DNA of 64,000 nt from Candidatus Nitrospira nitrosa (GTDB lineage: Bacteria > Nitrospirota > Nitrospiria > Nitrospirales > Nitrospiraceae): positions 62,001-126,000 of the forward strand of contig NZ_CZQA01000008.1 in the NCBI RefSeq assembly GCF_001458735.1. The letters run 5' to 3'. Position 1 is the stretch's first letter. Each line of letters begins with the position of its first letter. The notes under the pieces were generated by a model. That model had not been told where the DNA came from. It searched no databases and saw only the letters and a program-made list of their open reading frames with translations. The position numbers and the translations under genes are program-made. Of the stretch, positions 9,705 through 18,674 are shown in pieces.

Positions 9705-10469
9705 ATGGCTGAGGATCATAAACATCGCGCCAGGATCTTTCTCCATCGCGGTGATCTGCTCCAGGCTCGCACGGCATGGGAATCGGCCGTCGCTGATGAT
9801 CGAACTGCCGCCAATCCACAAGCACTCTCGGCTTCTCTCGGAAACCTTGGCAATACCTGCGCGCTGATGAATGAGCTTACCCGCGCAGAACAATGTTATC
9901 GGGAAGTACTCCAGATCCAACGAACCGAACGAAATCTCACTGCCGTGGCTCATACCTTGGTGAACCTCGGCAACCTCCATATTGCCTCCGACTGTTCAGA
10001 GAAAGCACGTCCCTACTATCTTGAAGCGCTAGACCTCCTGCGCGAGTTACAAGACGCTCGCGGGCTCGGCATCCTCTATACAAATCTTGCGCTGCAAGAG
10101 GCCCGCGCCGGTCAGTGGGATCAGGCCGTCACGTCATTCAAGCAAGCGCTCGATCATCATCGAATAGTCGGCAACGAGGAAGGGCTCGCCGTGACGTATA
10201 GCCAACTCGGCAAATGTTATCTCGACCAAGGTGATCTTCTGCAAGCTGAACGCTGCCTCAACAACGCCTCGGAACACTACATCAAACTCGGCAACGAACC
10301 AGCTGAGGCTGCGGTGCTTCGCTATCTGGCAGGCCTGTATGAAGCACGACGCGACTGGACGTCAGCCTTACGCTGTCTTGATCGAGTCGTATCTTTGGAT
10401 CAACGCTATATGCTCCCTGAGCTACAGACCGACTTGAACCACCTCGCCCAACTGAAGCAAGCCGAATAG
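9705..10469 (+). CDS. Tetratricopeptide repeat protein
   Basis: The 254-residue product is made almost wholly of TPR units of the 40-residue (TPR_12) type. Repeats are visible as ALSASLGNLGNTCALMN, AVAHTLVNLGNLHIASD, GLGILYTNLALQEARAG, GLAVTYSQLGKCYLDQG and AEAAVLRYLAGLYEARR. Such proteins act as scaffolds for protein partners. There is no signal peptide, so it is cytoplasmic. An in-frame TTG at 9666 would add 13 residues; I prefer the ATG at 9705 because the extra residues do not fit a repeat, though neither start has a clear ribosome site. Confidence 0.82.
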   Translation: MAEDHKHRARIFLHRGDLLQARTAWESAVADDRTAANPQALSASLGNLGNTCALMNELTRAEQCYREVLQIQRTERNLTAVAHTLVNLGNLHIASDCSEKARPYYLEALDLLRELQDARGLGILYTNLALQEARAGQWDQAVTSFKQALDHHRIVGNEEGLAVTYSQLGKCYLDQGDLLQAERCLNNASEHYIKLGNEPAEAAVLRYLAGLYEARRDWTSALRCLDRVVSLDQRYMLPELQTDLNHLAQLKQAE

Positions 10470-10635
10470 CACCACCTCAATCCTCTCAAATATTCGCTTA
10501 CTTCGGAGCGTCGCCTCCTCTACGACCACCTGGACAGAACTCCATCTTCTGCCACCTCAAAACACGGCTCATCGAATCGCCTATCCATTAAGTTTTTGCC
10601 CACAGACTCCGACAGGATAGTGACAAGGAGAGAAT

Positions 10636-11238
10636 ATGGCCTGGTTCGCTCGCATCATACTGACGGCAATCTTGGGAGCGACACTGACGGTTTCTCGTGC
10701 ACTGGCCTCGGATGTCTCGCCTGTGATCACCGTCGGGACACAGGAAGTCGGACTCACCGCTGGCTATATGTTCTCGCACCGACTGACCCACCTTCATACG
10801 ACCAAACAGCACGGACCGGCATTGATGCCCTCCTGGATGATGACGATCACCGATCCCATCGGCGATAGTTGGTATCGGGGACAAGTCTCGCTCGGTGCGG
10901 AAATGGTCTATCTCGAGTTCCGAGAACCATTACTGACGCATGGCGTCGGATTCACGCCGAGAATCAAGTACACGTTCGTCGCCTTAGGTCGGTTTCGCCC
11001 CTATGTGGAATTTGCCGGTGGGCCGTTCTGGACGGATCTCGGCGGACGTATTCGTGAAGAAGCCAATCAGTTCAACTTCGTGCTGACGGGAGGGGTGGGC
11101 GTTTCATGGTTCGTCACGCCGCAACTCGCCTTCAACGCCGGCTACCGCTTTCATCACATTTCTAATGCCGGCACAGCGTTTCCGAATCTTGGTCTGAACG
11201 CGAGTCTGCCCTTCGGTGGATTTTCCTTTTATTTCTGA
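10636..11238 (+). CDS. PagL-like acyloxyacyl hydrolase / outer-membrane beta-barrel
   Basis: AAGGAGAGAAT precedes the ATG, a strong ribosome site. The 200-residue product has a signal peptide (cut near ALASD, residue 25), alternating beta strands and a terminal aromatic residue (GGFSFYF), all typical of small outer-membrane barrels. GYRFHHISNAG (H174, S176) matches the active-site stretch of lipid A 3-O-deacylase PagL, which removes the 3-linked acyl chain of lipid A. The glutamate expected about 12 residues further on in PagL is not seen (the sequence there is PNLGLN), so the catalytic set may be changed. The next gene, a lipoprotein, starts 13 bp downstream. Confidence 0.75.
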   Translation: MAWFARIILTAILGATLTVSRALASDVSPVITVGTQEVGLTAGYMFSHRLTHLHTTKQHGPALMPSWMMTITDPIGDSWYRGQVSLGAEMVYLEFREPLLTHGVGFTPRIKYTFVALGRFRPYVEFAGGPFWTDLGGRIREEANQFNFVLTGGVGVSWFVTPQLAFNAGYRFHHISNAGTAFPNLGLNASLPFGGFSFYF

Positions 11239-11251
11239 GGAGACGGTTATC

Positions 11252-12004
11252 ATGACGAGACATGCTGCTCACTGGTCGCTCGTGGGTTTCGTCGGACTTC
11301 TGTTGTACATGAATACCGGATGCACGCGATCCATCGAATTGAAGCCTGCTTCGGCACATTCACAGTCGGCCGATACCCACTTGCTTGCCAACGATGAGCG
11401 GGTCCCGCTGGTGATGGACTCATTTCACCTATCACGAAACGGCGCACCACAAAATCCCTCGACTGAAGCCGAACGGCGGATTCTCAATAGGGTACAGGAG
11501 ACTCACCTCTTTTCGACCTTGATTCCTCTTGGAGCACAGTCGGATTCCCTTGGCGACAAAACCGTGTCCGCACGTATCACACTGGACGAAACCATCGAAC
11601 CTCACTCCTGGCTGTCAGCCTTCAAGGGTATTATCCTTGGCGGTTCCATGTTCCTTCTTTCGCCCTTCGTCGACTTTGAGTACGACTATGCGGCCAAGGT
11701 CGGTCTTGAACTAGAGCGCTGGGATGGACAGGTCAAGCGGTACGAAGGCATCTCATCCGGCACCGTTCAGTACAAATTATTCGGTGCAACACCGGTCATG
11801 ATCGATGAGCTGAAGGGACATGTGACAGAAGCCTGCCTGGCAGAACTGACGACCCAACTTGTCCGCGACACAACGCTCTATATGGCCAGCAGCGCCCCGA
11901 CCTCCGCCTCTGGTGTTCGTACAGTGACCGTGAGAGCCAAAAGGCCGACGACCACCTTTCCCACGCGCTCGACTATTCCTGCATCGCCCCCCTCACTCCC
12001 ATGA
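11252..12004 (+). CDS. Unknown lipoprotein
   Basis: I place the start at the ATG at 11252, after AGGAGACGGTTATC; a longer in-frame ORF from 11216 overlaps the upstream barrel gene. The first 30 residues form a lipoprotein-like signal ending in MNTGC, a loose lipobox with the acylated cysteine at residue 24. The mature part has 226 residues, with a hydrophobic stretch at about 128-142 (FKGIILGGSMFLLSPFV). The family is not recognised. The tight spacing (13 bp) to the PagL-like gene suggests one operon and an envelope role. Confidence 0.75.
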   Translation: MTRHAAHWSLVGFVGLLLYMNTGCTRSIELKPASAHSQSADTHLLANDERVPLVMDSFHLSRNGAPQNPSTEAERRILNRVQETHLFSTLIPLGAQSDSLGDKTVSARITLDETIEPHSWLSAFKGIILGGSMFLLSPFVDFEYDYAAKVGLELERWDGQVKRYEGISSGTVQYKLFGATPVMIDELKGHVTEACLAELTTQLVRDTTLYMASSAPTSASGVRTVTVRAKRPTTTFPTRSTIPASPPSLP

Positions 12005-12064
12005 AGGGTACCTGATCCCTTTCTCCCAACCGTGTTTCTCGTATGGCTGATTCTCCCACTCTAG

Positions 12065-12073
12065 TGCTATAGT
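12065..12073 (+). promoter_or_regulatory. Extended -10 element TGCTATAGT upstream of TPR gene
   Basis: TGCTATAGT at 12065-12073 lies 28 bp before the start of the gene at 12101. The same nine bases stand upstream of the ECF sigma gene at 14038-14046. No good -35 is seen at 16-18 bp, as is common for extended -10 promoters. Confidence 0.35.
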
Positions 12074-12100
12074 ACAAGTCCAATTTAAATCGTAGGCACT

Positions 12101-12418
12101 ATGGACATTGATGCGTTCCGTCAGATGGTGGTCAAGAATCCCAAAGGATTCCTCGGCCGCTACGGGCTCGGCAACAAGATACTGCAAGAAAATGGGAGCC
12201 TGGAGGAAGCCGTTGAGCATCTGACGGTGGCCACACAGCTGGACCCAACCCACGCTGCTTCTCATCTGGCTTTAGGACGGACCTTGATCCGACTGGGAAG
12301 AAACGCCGAGGCCAAGCCCGTGCTCACAACTGGCATTGAGGCGGTTCTTTCTGGGCGTTCCAACGGCGGAAAGGATCTGGTCCCCGAGATGCAGGAATTA
12401 CTACGCACGCTGTCATGA
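12101..12418 (+). CDS. Small TPR-like protein
   Basis: The product has 105 residues. Residues about 20-95 form two TPR units (GRYGLGNKILQENGSLEEA, then AASHLALGRTLIRLGRNAEA), a protein-binding fold. No signal peptide is present. It is followed 33 bp later by a 66-residue gene on the same strand, likely in the same transcript. Confidence 0.75.
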   Translation: MDIDAFRQMVVKNPKGFLGRYGLGNKILQENGSLEEAVEHLTVATQLDPTHAASHLALGRTLIRLGRNAEAKPVLTTGIEAVLSGRSNGGKDLVPEMQELLRTLS

Positions 12419-12451
12419 CTGTGCTGCGACCATACAGGGAGGAAACTGTCC

Positions 12452-12652
12452 GTGACCCTCGACGATGCTAGGAAACGAATTGACTCAGCTGTTGCGCAAT
12501 ATGGTCAGCATGCCGCACCCGCCATTGATTTGGTCATGGCGGAGGTTCGCTCCGACCTCGGAGCCCGAGCCTTCAATGAACTCGTCGACGAGTTTGACCT
12601 TGAGTTGACGTACAACATCGCCCCCATGGAATCGGACCACTCCAATAGTTGA
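12452..12652 (+). CDS. Unknown 66-residue protein (GTG start)
   Basis: The GTG start follows GGGAGGAAACTGTCC, a good ribosome site. The product is short, acidic and helical (MTLDDARKRIDSAVAQYG), with no membrane segment. I do not recognise it. It sits 33 bp after the small TPR gene and 51 bp before the glycosyltransferase gene, so it probably shares their transcript. Confidence 0.6.
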   Translation: MTLDDARKRIDSAVAQYGQHAAPAIDLVMAEVRSDLGARAFNELVDEFDLELTYNIAPMESDHSNS

Positions 12653-12703
12653 GCTCGTCCGTCTTCACTGGACGTCTCTCCTGACGCGCGCGCACCCTCT
12701 TTT

Positions 12704-13798
12704 ATGCCGCTAATCTGGGCCGCCATCTCCGCACACGGATTCGGTCACGCCGCCCAGGTCGTGCCGGTGCTCAACGCATTAGGTTGTCTTGTTCCAGATC
12801 TCCGAGTGCTCCTACGCACCACGGTTCCTGCAGCATTCTTCGTCGATCGTCTCAAAATCCCATGGGAAATCAGTCCCGTCCAACAAGATGTCGGCTGCGT
12901 TCAACAGGGTCCCATGACCATCAATATCGAAGCGACCTGGCGTGAGCACCACCAATTCCACAGCACATGGAAGGAGCGACTGCAGACCGAAATTGAATCT
13001 ATGCGAACGGCGAAACCAGATCTGGTTCTCGCCGACACCCCGTACCTCGCATTGGCGGCGGGAAAGGCCGCTTCGATTCCGACCATTGCACTCGCCAGTT
13101 TTACCTGGGACCTGATTCTGTCTGAGTACCAGGCTCCTCCTTGGATCGACACCCAACCAATCTTACAGTCCATCCGTCAGGCCTATAGGCAAGCCGATCT
13201 TGCTCTCCGAATTACTCCCTCCCCAGTATTGGATTGCTTTCAGCACCTACACATTATTCACCCGGTTGCAGAGCCGGCTTTGGCCGCCCGTGCGCAACTA
13301 GCCGAGTTTCTGTCCCTGAGGCCGGGGAACCGAACGGTTCTGATCGGATTTGGAGGAATTCCGCTGACGTCACTCCCCTTCGAGACCCTTGAATCACTTC
13401 ATGGCTACCAATTTCTTTTGGACGGCTCAACTCCTCCGGAGAGTACGCGATGCACCTCCATCAGATCCCTACCGTTTTCGTTTAAGACCCTGCTCGCCTC
13501 GGTCGATGTCGTCATGACCAAACCAGGGTATGGCACTCTGGTCGAAGCCGTCGCCTTACAAGTCCCGATCGTGTACGTTCGTCGATACAACTTCGGGGAC
13601 GAACAATCTCTCGTGGAGTACCTGCACCGCTACGGGAGGGGGATCGAGCTTTCCATGGACGACTTCATGAAGGGCCAATGGGCGACAACGCTGGAGCGAG
13701 CGATCAACCTCCCCGCTACAACTCCACCTCCAGAACCCAATGGCGCAAGCGAAGCGGCAACCATGCTCGTGCCATATTTCAAACGCAATCGAAGCTGA
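12704..13798 (+). CDS. Glycosyltransferase, GT-B fold (MurG/UGT-like)
   Basis: The 364-residue product has the two-domain GT-B layout. The N-terminus has AISAHGFGHAAQVVPVLNAL, like the glycine-rich acceptor-side loop of MurG and UGT enzymes. The C-terminal half has VLIGFGGIPL near 210 and DVVMTKPGYGTLVEAVALQ near 270, which match the nucleotide-sugar site of GT28-type proteins. It may move a sugar from a nucleotide donor to an unknown acceptor. There is no membrane segment. No ribosome site precedes the ATG at 12704. A hairpin at 13808-13828 follows the stop. Confidence 0.8.
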   Translation: MPLIWAAISAHGFGHAAQVVPVLNALGCLVPDLRVLLRTTVPAAFFVDRLKIPWEISPVQQDVGCVQQGPMTINIEATWREHHQFHSTWKERLQTEIESMRTAKPDLVLADTPYLALAAGKAASIPTIALASFTWDLILSEYQAPPWIDTQPILQSIRQAYRQADLALRITPSPVLDCFQHLHIIHPVAEPALAARAQLAEFLSLRPGNRTVLIGFGGIPLTSLPFETLESLHGYQFLLDGSTPPESTRCTSIRSLPFSFKTLLASVDVVMTKPGYGTLVEAVALQVPIVYVRRYNFGDEQSLVEYLHRYGRGIELSMDDFMKGQWATTLERAINLPATTPPPEPNGASEAATMLVPYFKRNRS

Positions 13799-13807
13799 CG
13801 CTGGGGT

Positions 13808-13828
13808 TGTCAGCCTCGCACGCTGACA
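13808..13828 (+). terminator. Possible terminator after glycosyltransferase
   Basis: TGTCAGC pairs with GCTGACA around a 7-nt loop, followed by CCTTTCTC. The stem is short and the T-run weak. Confidence 0.35.
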
Positions 13829-14037
13829 CCTTTCTCACAAGACTGCTCGTGTGGGCCGTCGCTTTCTCACCCCAGCACTCGCCGTATCGGCTTTGGGGTC
13901 TGATCGTGCCAAGAGCCCCTTTGCACTGACGGATCTGTCGTGCGATAGGCACTACTGAAAATCAACAACTATTCCATTTTTGAGCTTGCAAGAGTCGACA
14001 TTCTTTTGCACGATTTCTTCTTGCAGCAGATTCGGGA

Positions 14038-14046
14038 TGCTATAGT
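14038..14046 (+). promoter_or_regulatory. Extended -10 element TGCTATAGT upstream of ECF sigma gene
   Basis: The nine bases are identical to those at 12065-12073. Transcription would begin near 14053. That is just before an in-frame TTG at 14056 and leaves a normal 40-base leader before the ATG at 14095, which is why the ATG is chosen as the start. Confidence 0.35.
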
Positions 14047-14094
14047 TGTGACCGGTTGATAGATCGTCTCCCTACTCCAGACCCTTATCATTCT

Positions 14095-14685
14095 ATGGAC
14101 ACTGCCGCTCAATACGCCGCGTCAACGATTGACCCAAAAGTCGCCAGTCGAGCCGGCAAGGGAGACAACCATGCCTTCACCCAACTCTATGATCAATCAA
14201 GCACCATCCTCTTCAGCTTGGCATTGCGGATACTCGGTAGTCGAGAGGAAGCCGCTGACATCCTGCAGGCTATTTATGTTGATATCTGGAAACGAGCAGT
14301 TCGTTATGACGTCGGGCGTGGTACACCGATCGCCTGGCTCATCACGCTAACCCGCAGTCGAGCCATCGACCGACTACGAGCCTCCGATCCTCCACTGCGT
14401 CGTCAAACGGTGCCGACCGATGGCACCGAGTCTTCCGCCCTGCCCGGGCGATTTGAGGGTCCAGCCGACCAAGCACTACGGACGGTGATCAGCAAGGCAC
14501 TCAGCGATCTGCCGAAGACGCATCGACAGGCAATTGAATTGGCATACTACGAGGGCCTGCCTCCAGCAGAGATTGCCACGCGACTCGACCAGCCGCTCGA
14601 CGCGGTAATCACTCGCCTCAAGCTCGGCATGGCGCAACTACATGCGACCCTACACACGTACTGGGAGCAAGATCTCTCGGCATGA
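14095..14685 (+). CDS. ECF-family RNA polymerase sigma factor
   Basis: The 196-residue product has sigma-70 region 2 at about 35-100 (FSLALRILGSREEAADILQ, then IWKRAVRYD, AWLITLTRSRAIDRLR) and region 4 at about 140-190 (LPKTHRQAIELAYYEGL, PPAEIATRLDQPLDAVITR, a helix-turn-helix). It should direct RNA polymerase to a small stress-type regulon. The stop overlaps the start of the next gene by ATGA, and that gene codes for the matching anti-sigma factor, so the sigma is held inactive at the membrane until a signal arrives. A TTG at 14056 is an alternative start. Confidence 0.92.
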   Translation: MDTAAQYAASTIDPKVASRAGKGDNHAFTQLYDQSSTILFSLALRILGSREEAADILQAIYVDIWKRAVRYDVGRGTPIAWLITLTRSRAIDRLRASDPPLRRQTVPTDGTESSALPGRFEGPADQALRTVISKALSDLPKTHRQAIELAYYEGLPPAEIATRLDQPLDAVITRLKLGMAQLHATLHTYWEQDLSA

Positions 14686-15335
14686 CACATCAAGATCTTG
14701 AAGACACTGTCCCGTTCTATGCGATCGGCGCGCTTGAGAAAATTGAGCGACAAGCTCTGGAGGCCCATCTGCTTTCTGGATGTGTCCCATGCCGTACCAT
14801 CTTGAAGGAGTACCAGTCGGTCGCGGTGGCGCTTCCCTTTGAACTCACGCTCGTCCCTCCACCCCGTCATCTTAAAGCAAAGATCATGGGGGCCCGCACT
14901 CTCCCTCAATCAGCAGAGGAGGCTGCCAATTCATCCGCCACTGCCAGCCTTGAGCCCGGAGAATGGATGAATCACCTCTTCCTACCATCTAGAACCTCCG
15001 CGCCGTCCTTTGGGAAAGGACTCAGTCTGGTGCTCCTCGTTATCCTCGGTATCTTGGCATTCGTGAGTTGGAATTCCTCTCCCCAAGAAACAGCCACCGC
15101 AAGTGGGATCACTGAACTGCAGGCACAAGTGGACGAGGTACATGCCAAACTAGCCACTCTCCAACAACAGCTTAAGGAGCGGGACGAGTCTCTTGCCCAA
15201 ACGCAGGAAGAACTGCAGCGGAAGATTACGGAACTGGCGGAGGTGAAAGATCAACTGATCCAGCGCGAAGCCGAGTTGGATGACCTGAAAAACCATCTCC
15301 CTCCACAGGGCAGAAAATCACCCCCCCTACCATGA
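14682..15335 (+). CDS. Anti-sigma factor with zinc finger and periplasmic coiled coil
   Basis: The ATG overlaps the sigma stop codon (ATGA). The 217-residue product starts with a cytoplasmic ZAS-like domain: H29, C34 and C37 (AHLLSGCVPC). A single membrane segment lies at about 113-130 (LSLVLLVILGILAFVSW). The periplasmic part is a long charged coiled coil at about 144-204 rich in Q, E and K, then a proline-rich tail. RskA/ZAS proteins bind their sigma and release it after proteolysis. The coiled-coil sensor in place of the usual RskA domain is less common. Partner: the sigma factor directly upstream. Confidence 0.88.
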   Translation: MTHQDLEDTVPFYAIGALEKIERQALEAHLLSGCVPCRTILKEYQSVAVALPFELTLVPPPRHLKAKIMGARTLPQSAEEAANSSATASLEPGEWMNHLFLPSRTSAPSFGKGLSLVLLVILGILAFVSWNSSPQETATASGITELQAQVDEVHAKLATLQQQLKERDESLAQTQEELQRKITELAEVKDQLIQREAELDDLKNHLPPQGRKSPPLP

Positions 15336-15396
15336 GAAGTATCAAATAGCGTTCGCTCACGAATTCTCCGCTCGCCTGTCGCTCTTCCCAGTTCCT

Positions 15397-15963
15397 ATGC
15401 TAGCATGCACTGTGACTGTCACAGGCCTCGCAATATCGCCATCAAGCCAACCCGACAGCCATGATGGCCAGTTCATGGAGCTGGCGCTTCAACAAGCCCG
15501 ACTGGCTCCCCTCGTCGGAGAAGTCCCGATTGGCGCCGTGTTGGTGTCAGACAACCACGTGATCGCGGCTGCTCATAACTATCGGGAGATCTTGCAGGAT
15601 CCAACGGCGCATGCCGAGATCATCATCATCAGACAAGCCGCAGAGCAGTTGAAGACATGGCGCCTCACCGGCACCACACTCTATGTCACACTGGAGCCCT
15701 GTCCGATGTGTGCGGGAGCCATTGTGCAAGCACGTATCGCAAGGCTCGTCTTCGGCGCCTGGGATCCCAAGGCCGGAGCCTGTGGTTCAATCCTCGATAT
15801 TCCTTCTGAGCGCCGTTTCAACCATCAAGTACAGGTGACCGGAGGGCTACGCGAGGAGGAAAGCCGAGGACTCTTGCAGGAGTTTTTCCGAACCAAGAGA
15901 GCGGCTCTTTCCGAACAGCGCAGGCTCTCAACGTCAGTCTCCCAAGGAGGGAGGTCTGATTGA
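15397..15963 (+). CDS. tadA: tRNA-specific adenosine deaminase
   Basis: TadA turns A34 of tRNA-Arg(ACG) into inosine. The 188-residue product has both zinc motifs of the cytidine deaminase fold: H72-A-E74 (TAHAEIIII) and C102/C105 (PCPMCAG). EVPIGAVLV is also typical. The core starts near residue 27. The ATG at 15397 adds a 26-residue leader that is not conserved in TadA; an in-frame ATG at 15475 gives MELALQQARLAP and is a possible true start. The C-terminal 20 residues are basic and serine-rich. Confidence 0.93.
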   Translation: MLACTVTVTGLAISPSSQPDSHDGQFMELALQQARLAPLVGEVPIGAVLVSDNHVIAAAHNYREILQDPTAHAEIIIIRQAAEQLKTWRLTGTTLYVTLEPCPMCAGAIVQARIARLVFGAWDPKAGACGSILDIPSERRFNHQVQVTGGLREEESRGLLQEFFRTKRAALSEQRRLSTSVSQGGRSD

Positions 15964-16162
15964 TTCTGATTTCGGTCAACCAGCTTTCACAGTACTGCAG
16001 AATAGAACGGCGTCCCCCCAAGCCGGTCAATTGATCAGAACTTCCAGCGATGTGGCGACCCTGCATCTACAATTCGACGACAGCCAATGAGCGGTCGTCG
16101 AACATTCTGCAATATATCAGCAGACACATTGCCCATGGACAGCTATATCGGAGGTGTGAAAA

Positions 16163-17089
16163 ATGAGGTTTGGAGAACACAGAACATCAATGAGAGTTCT
16201 CAAATTGAGCACCATGGCCCTCGCTTGTGTATTTCTCGCAGGTTGCTTGCTGAAAGAATCACCAGCAGAAAGAACATCTTCTCCACCCTCTATTCCAACT
16301 CAGGTACCAAGTACAGCCGTGTACAGCGACGGTCACTACATAGAAACATGCCGTACGAACGGCGTCCCAATTCCGCCTGACTGGAACCGATCCTCATCGG
16401 AATGGAAGAGTCACGGCAATCTCAAAACCATACTCCTCACACCAAATAGTCTGGAACAGACTCCAGTTGATGAGACTTCCTTCGCAAGCGTCTGGTCCTA
16501 TGCACCATCTCGAGGAAGGGGCGCCTGCATCGCACTCGGGAGGAATGGAGGATCATTTCAAATCATCTGCCAAAGCGCCACGACCGGACACGCTTGCTTT
16601 TGGGGTAACGACCCAACCTCTCCACACACAAACTGGAAACCAGAGACAACCGACGTTCCCATCACCTCACTCCGAGACCCTGTCCAGGGGTTTTCTCCGG
16701 GCACCGTCGCCTGTACCGAATGCCATCGTGGCAATAATGCCTTCCTCTATGCCCCTGACGATCCCACCTGGGCTACGGTATTGAGACCGGAGCATCCTCG
16801 ACCAACATTTACCACTCGCGTTGAGCAATCCGCCCATCAGGGGCAACTCACGTTCGGCTCAACAGCCATCACGTATCCCCGTTTTATCCCTGTCGGGGGG
16901 AACTCCATGATCCTGAACAATCCCCTGACAACCACAACTGGGTGTTCGGGATCCTGTCACGAACTGCACATTGAAATACTGAAAAAGAATCATACTATGG
17001 AAGGGTACGTACGAGTTCCGCGACCCATGGGACCCAGCTGCGCGGCAAACTCGCCAGCGGATGACCCAACCAGGAACTGCTATCAGTAG
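16163..17089 (+). CDS. Cytochrome c-like lipoprotein with CXXCH and CX3CH
   Basis: GGAGGTGTGAAAA precedes the ATG. The N-terminus is a lipoprotein signal (FLAGC, acylated C28). The 308-residue product has one regular haem site, C184-T-E-C187-H188, and one longer CX3CH site, C261-S-G-S-C265-H266. Several other cysteines (63, 122, 136, 145, 293, 306) could form disulphides. A covalent haem at C184-H188 is likely; the second site would be unusual and may hold no haem. The protein would sit on the outer face of a membrane. I do not recognise the family; no redox partner gene is next to it. Confidence 0.72.
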   Translation: MRFGEHRTSMRVLKLSTMALACVFLAGCLLKESPAERTSSPPSIPTQVPSTAVYSDGHYIETCRTNGVPIPPDWNRSSSEWKSHGNLKTILLTPNSLEQTPVDETSFASVWSYAPSRGRGACIALGRNGGSFQIICQSATTGHACFWGNDPTSPHTNWKPETTDVPITSLRDPVQGFSPGTVACTECHRGNNAFLYAPDDPTWATVLRPEHPRPTFTTRVEQSAHQGQLTFGSTAITYPRFIPVGGNSMILNNPLTTTTGCSGSCHELHIEILKKNHTMEGYVRVPRPMGPSCAANSPADDPTRNCYQ

Positions 17090-17305
17090 TACGGGCGCCA
17101 GGTCCGACGTGTGAATACCGAGTTCAGATTAATAGAGTACGTCCATCAAAGAAAGCTTGCTTCAAGACCATAGCTTACGACGTACCTCCCCTGGTTATCG
17201 TGACAGGACAGGGGAACCAGGAACTTGCAAGGATCCATCGTTCGAGGGTCCACATTGGATGTGAACGCCCCACGACTGGCTGAATCAGACGCCACCTATT
17301 TCGTA

Positions 17306-17527
17306 TCACGTCCCATGCCAGCCGATTATGGTACACCTGTGGCAACCTACCACCTTGAATTTGTAACGGACATAACTACGGACTAGCAGTTGATTGGTCT
17401 GTATTGTTTTGCGGTTATCTTTGGAAGTAACGAAGGTATAAACCTCCAGATTCAAGCCATCTCTTTTCCCTAGAACTTCGCAAGCAATTGAAACACCAAG
17501 CATTCCATCTACCTCCTTTGGGCACAT
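17306..17527 (-). CDS. Possible small protein, unrecognised
   Basis: The ATG at 17527 is preceded by GGAGCAACAT, a good ribosome site. The 73-residue product has a plausible beta-rich pattern (GLNLEVYTFVTSKDNRK) and three cysteines in addition to the early one. It lies in a 562-bp space that otherwise has no gene. It may be a real small gene or chance; codon use was not tested. Confidence 0.35.
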   Translation of the reverse strand: MCPKEVDGMLGVSIACEVLGKRDGLNLEVYTFVTSKDNRKTIQTNQLLVRSYVRYKFKVVGCHRCTIIGWHGT

Positions 17528-17651
17528 ATGTTGCTCCAACTCTCATTTTAAAGAGGAAGGTAGAGAGGAAGCTTGGGCCATTTCGTATACCTTCACCTCA
17601 CCGATTTCATAGGGCCAAAATGAATATTAGAAGAACTTCAGAGGTTGCATC

Positions 17652-18674
17652 ATGATGATAGAAACAGAGGTACGTCCAGCCATAGAGAATGATCATCCCA
17701 CCATTCAACGTTTTGAGGATGCTCTCATCCCTGGGAAATTAGGCACATACTTTCACCGAGGTTCCAAGGCCATTCTCCTGGATGATCCTCGCGCAGCTTG
17801 GATTTGGAAGCAGATGATAGACCTTGCGCCACCAAGCCATACGTTAGGCTCAGAAATTCTCTCGCCTACGACTGATTTTCTCTTTCGAATCGCCCGCAAT
17901 CACATAGCTGGAAATCTCAGAGCCGGTGATATGTTACGGTTCATTCCTGGCGGGATAGGACATGTTGCACGAAAAATTGTCATCAACCGTAAGGAGAATG
18001 GGCAGTTCGAAACACTCCCCAGACATTTCTCAGGTAGCACTATTCCCAATAACCTTCAGGATACAGCATGGAACCTCATGACGGACATCTTACGCAGCAC
18101 ATTTCCTGTACAGGCCGCCCTCCCTGCATATAAAGTAAGTATCGAACTATTGAAGTATCCTCACTCCTTCGAAGAGATTGAACACGTGGACAGTTTGCTC
18201 AGAGATAGTTGTGGTGAATGGGCCAGAATCGGAGTGGCAATGGACACCTGGAAAGCGCAGGCCGCCGGGCTATTTGATGTTAAATTTATTCGAGATTGCA
18301 CTGCTTTCGCGTCACTACTCCCAGGCCTAAACAGGATTCTCTACACTACCAATAGATGGATGATCCCCTATAGCAAAAAGTCAATCCCCCCAGGAACCTC
18401 TATTATTGGAGCGCCTCATTGCGACGGCGGGAAGATAATAACAGCTTTACTCAGCGAGCGTGCAACACTGACCACGGAAGTATATACAGGGAATAAGTGG
18501 GAAACATTGCCATTAACCTCAGACCTTCTAGCGATTTTGCCTTCAGCACAACTCGATCCCCAGCTCGAAATATCCCCAACCTTGCACCGCATTTTGATCA
18601 AAGACCGTTTAAACGGTGAGCGCCCGGTCAAACCAAATATTACACTCCTCCTCACCGCCAGCTTGCAGGGATGA
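17652..18674 (+). CDS. Isopenicillin N synthase-like Fe(II)/2-oxoglutarate oxygenase, diverged
   Basis: GAGGTTGCATC precedes the ATG. The 340-residue product has an iron-binding H-x-D...H set in the C-terminal half: H256 and D258 in GAPHCDGG, H312 in PTLHRIL, 54 residues after D258. The stretch between (EVYTGNKWETLPL, then DLLAILPSAQL) follows the pattern of plant-type and isopenicillin N synthase-like oxygenases. The usual RxS motif after the last His is not obvious; K or R near 324-328 could bind 2-oxoglutarate. The N-terminal half is not recognised. The substrate is unknown. The stop overlaps the next ORF by ATGA. Confidence 0.7.
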   Translation: MMIETEVRPAIENDHPTIQRFEDALIPGKLGTYFHRGSKAILLDDPRAAWIWKQMIDLAPPSHTLGSEILSPTTDFLFRIARNHIAGNLRAGDMLRFIPGGIGHVARKIVINRKENGQFETLPRHFSGSTIPNNLQDTAWNLMTDILRSTFPVQAALPAYKVSIELLKYPHSFEEIEHVDSLLRDSCGEWARIGVAMDTWKAQAAGLFDVKFIRDCTAFASLLPGLNRILYTTNRWMIPYSKKSIPPGTSIIGAPHCDGGKIITALLSERATLTTEVYTGNKWETLPLTSDLLAILPSAQLDPQLEISPTLHRILIKDRLNGERPVKPNITLLLTASLQG

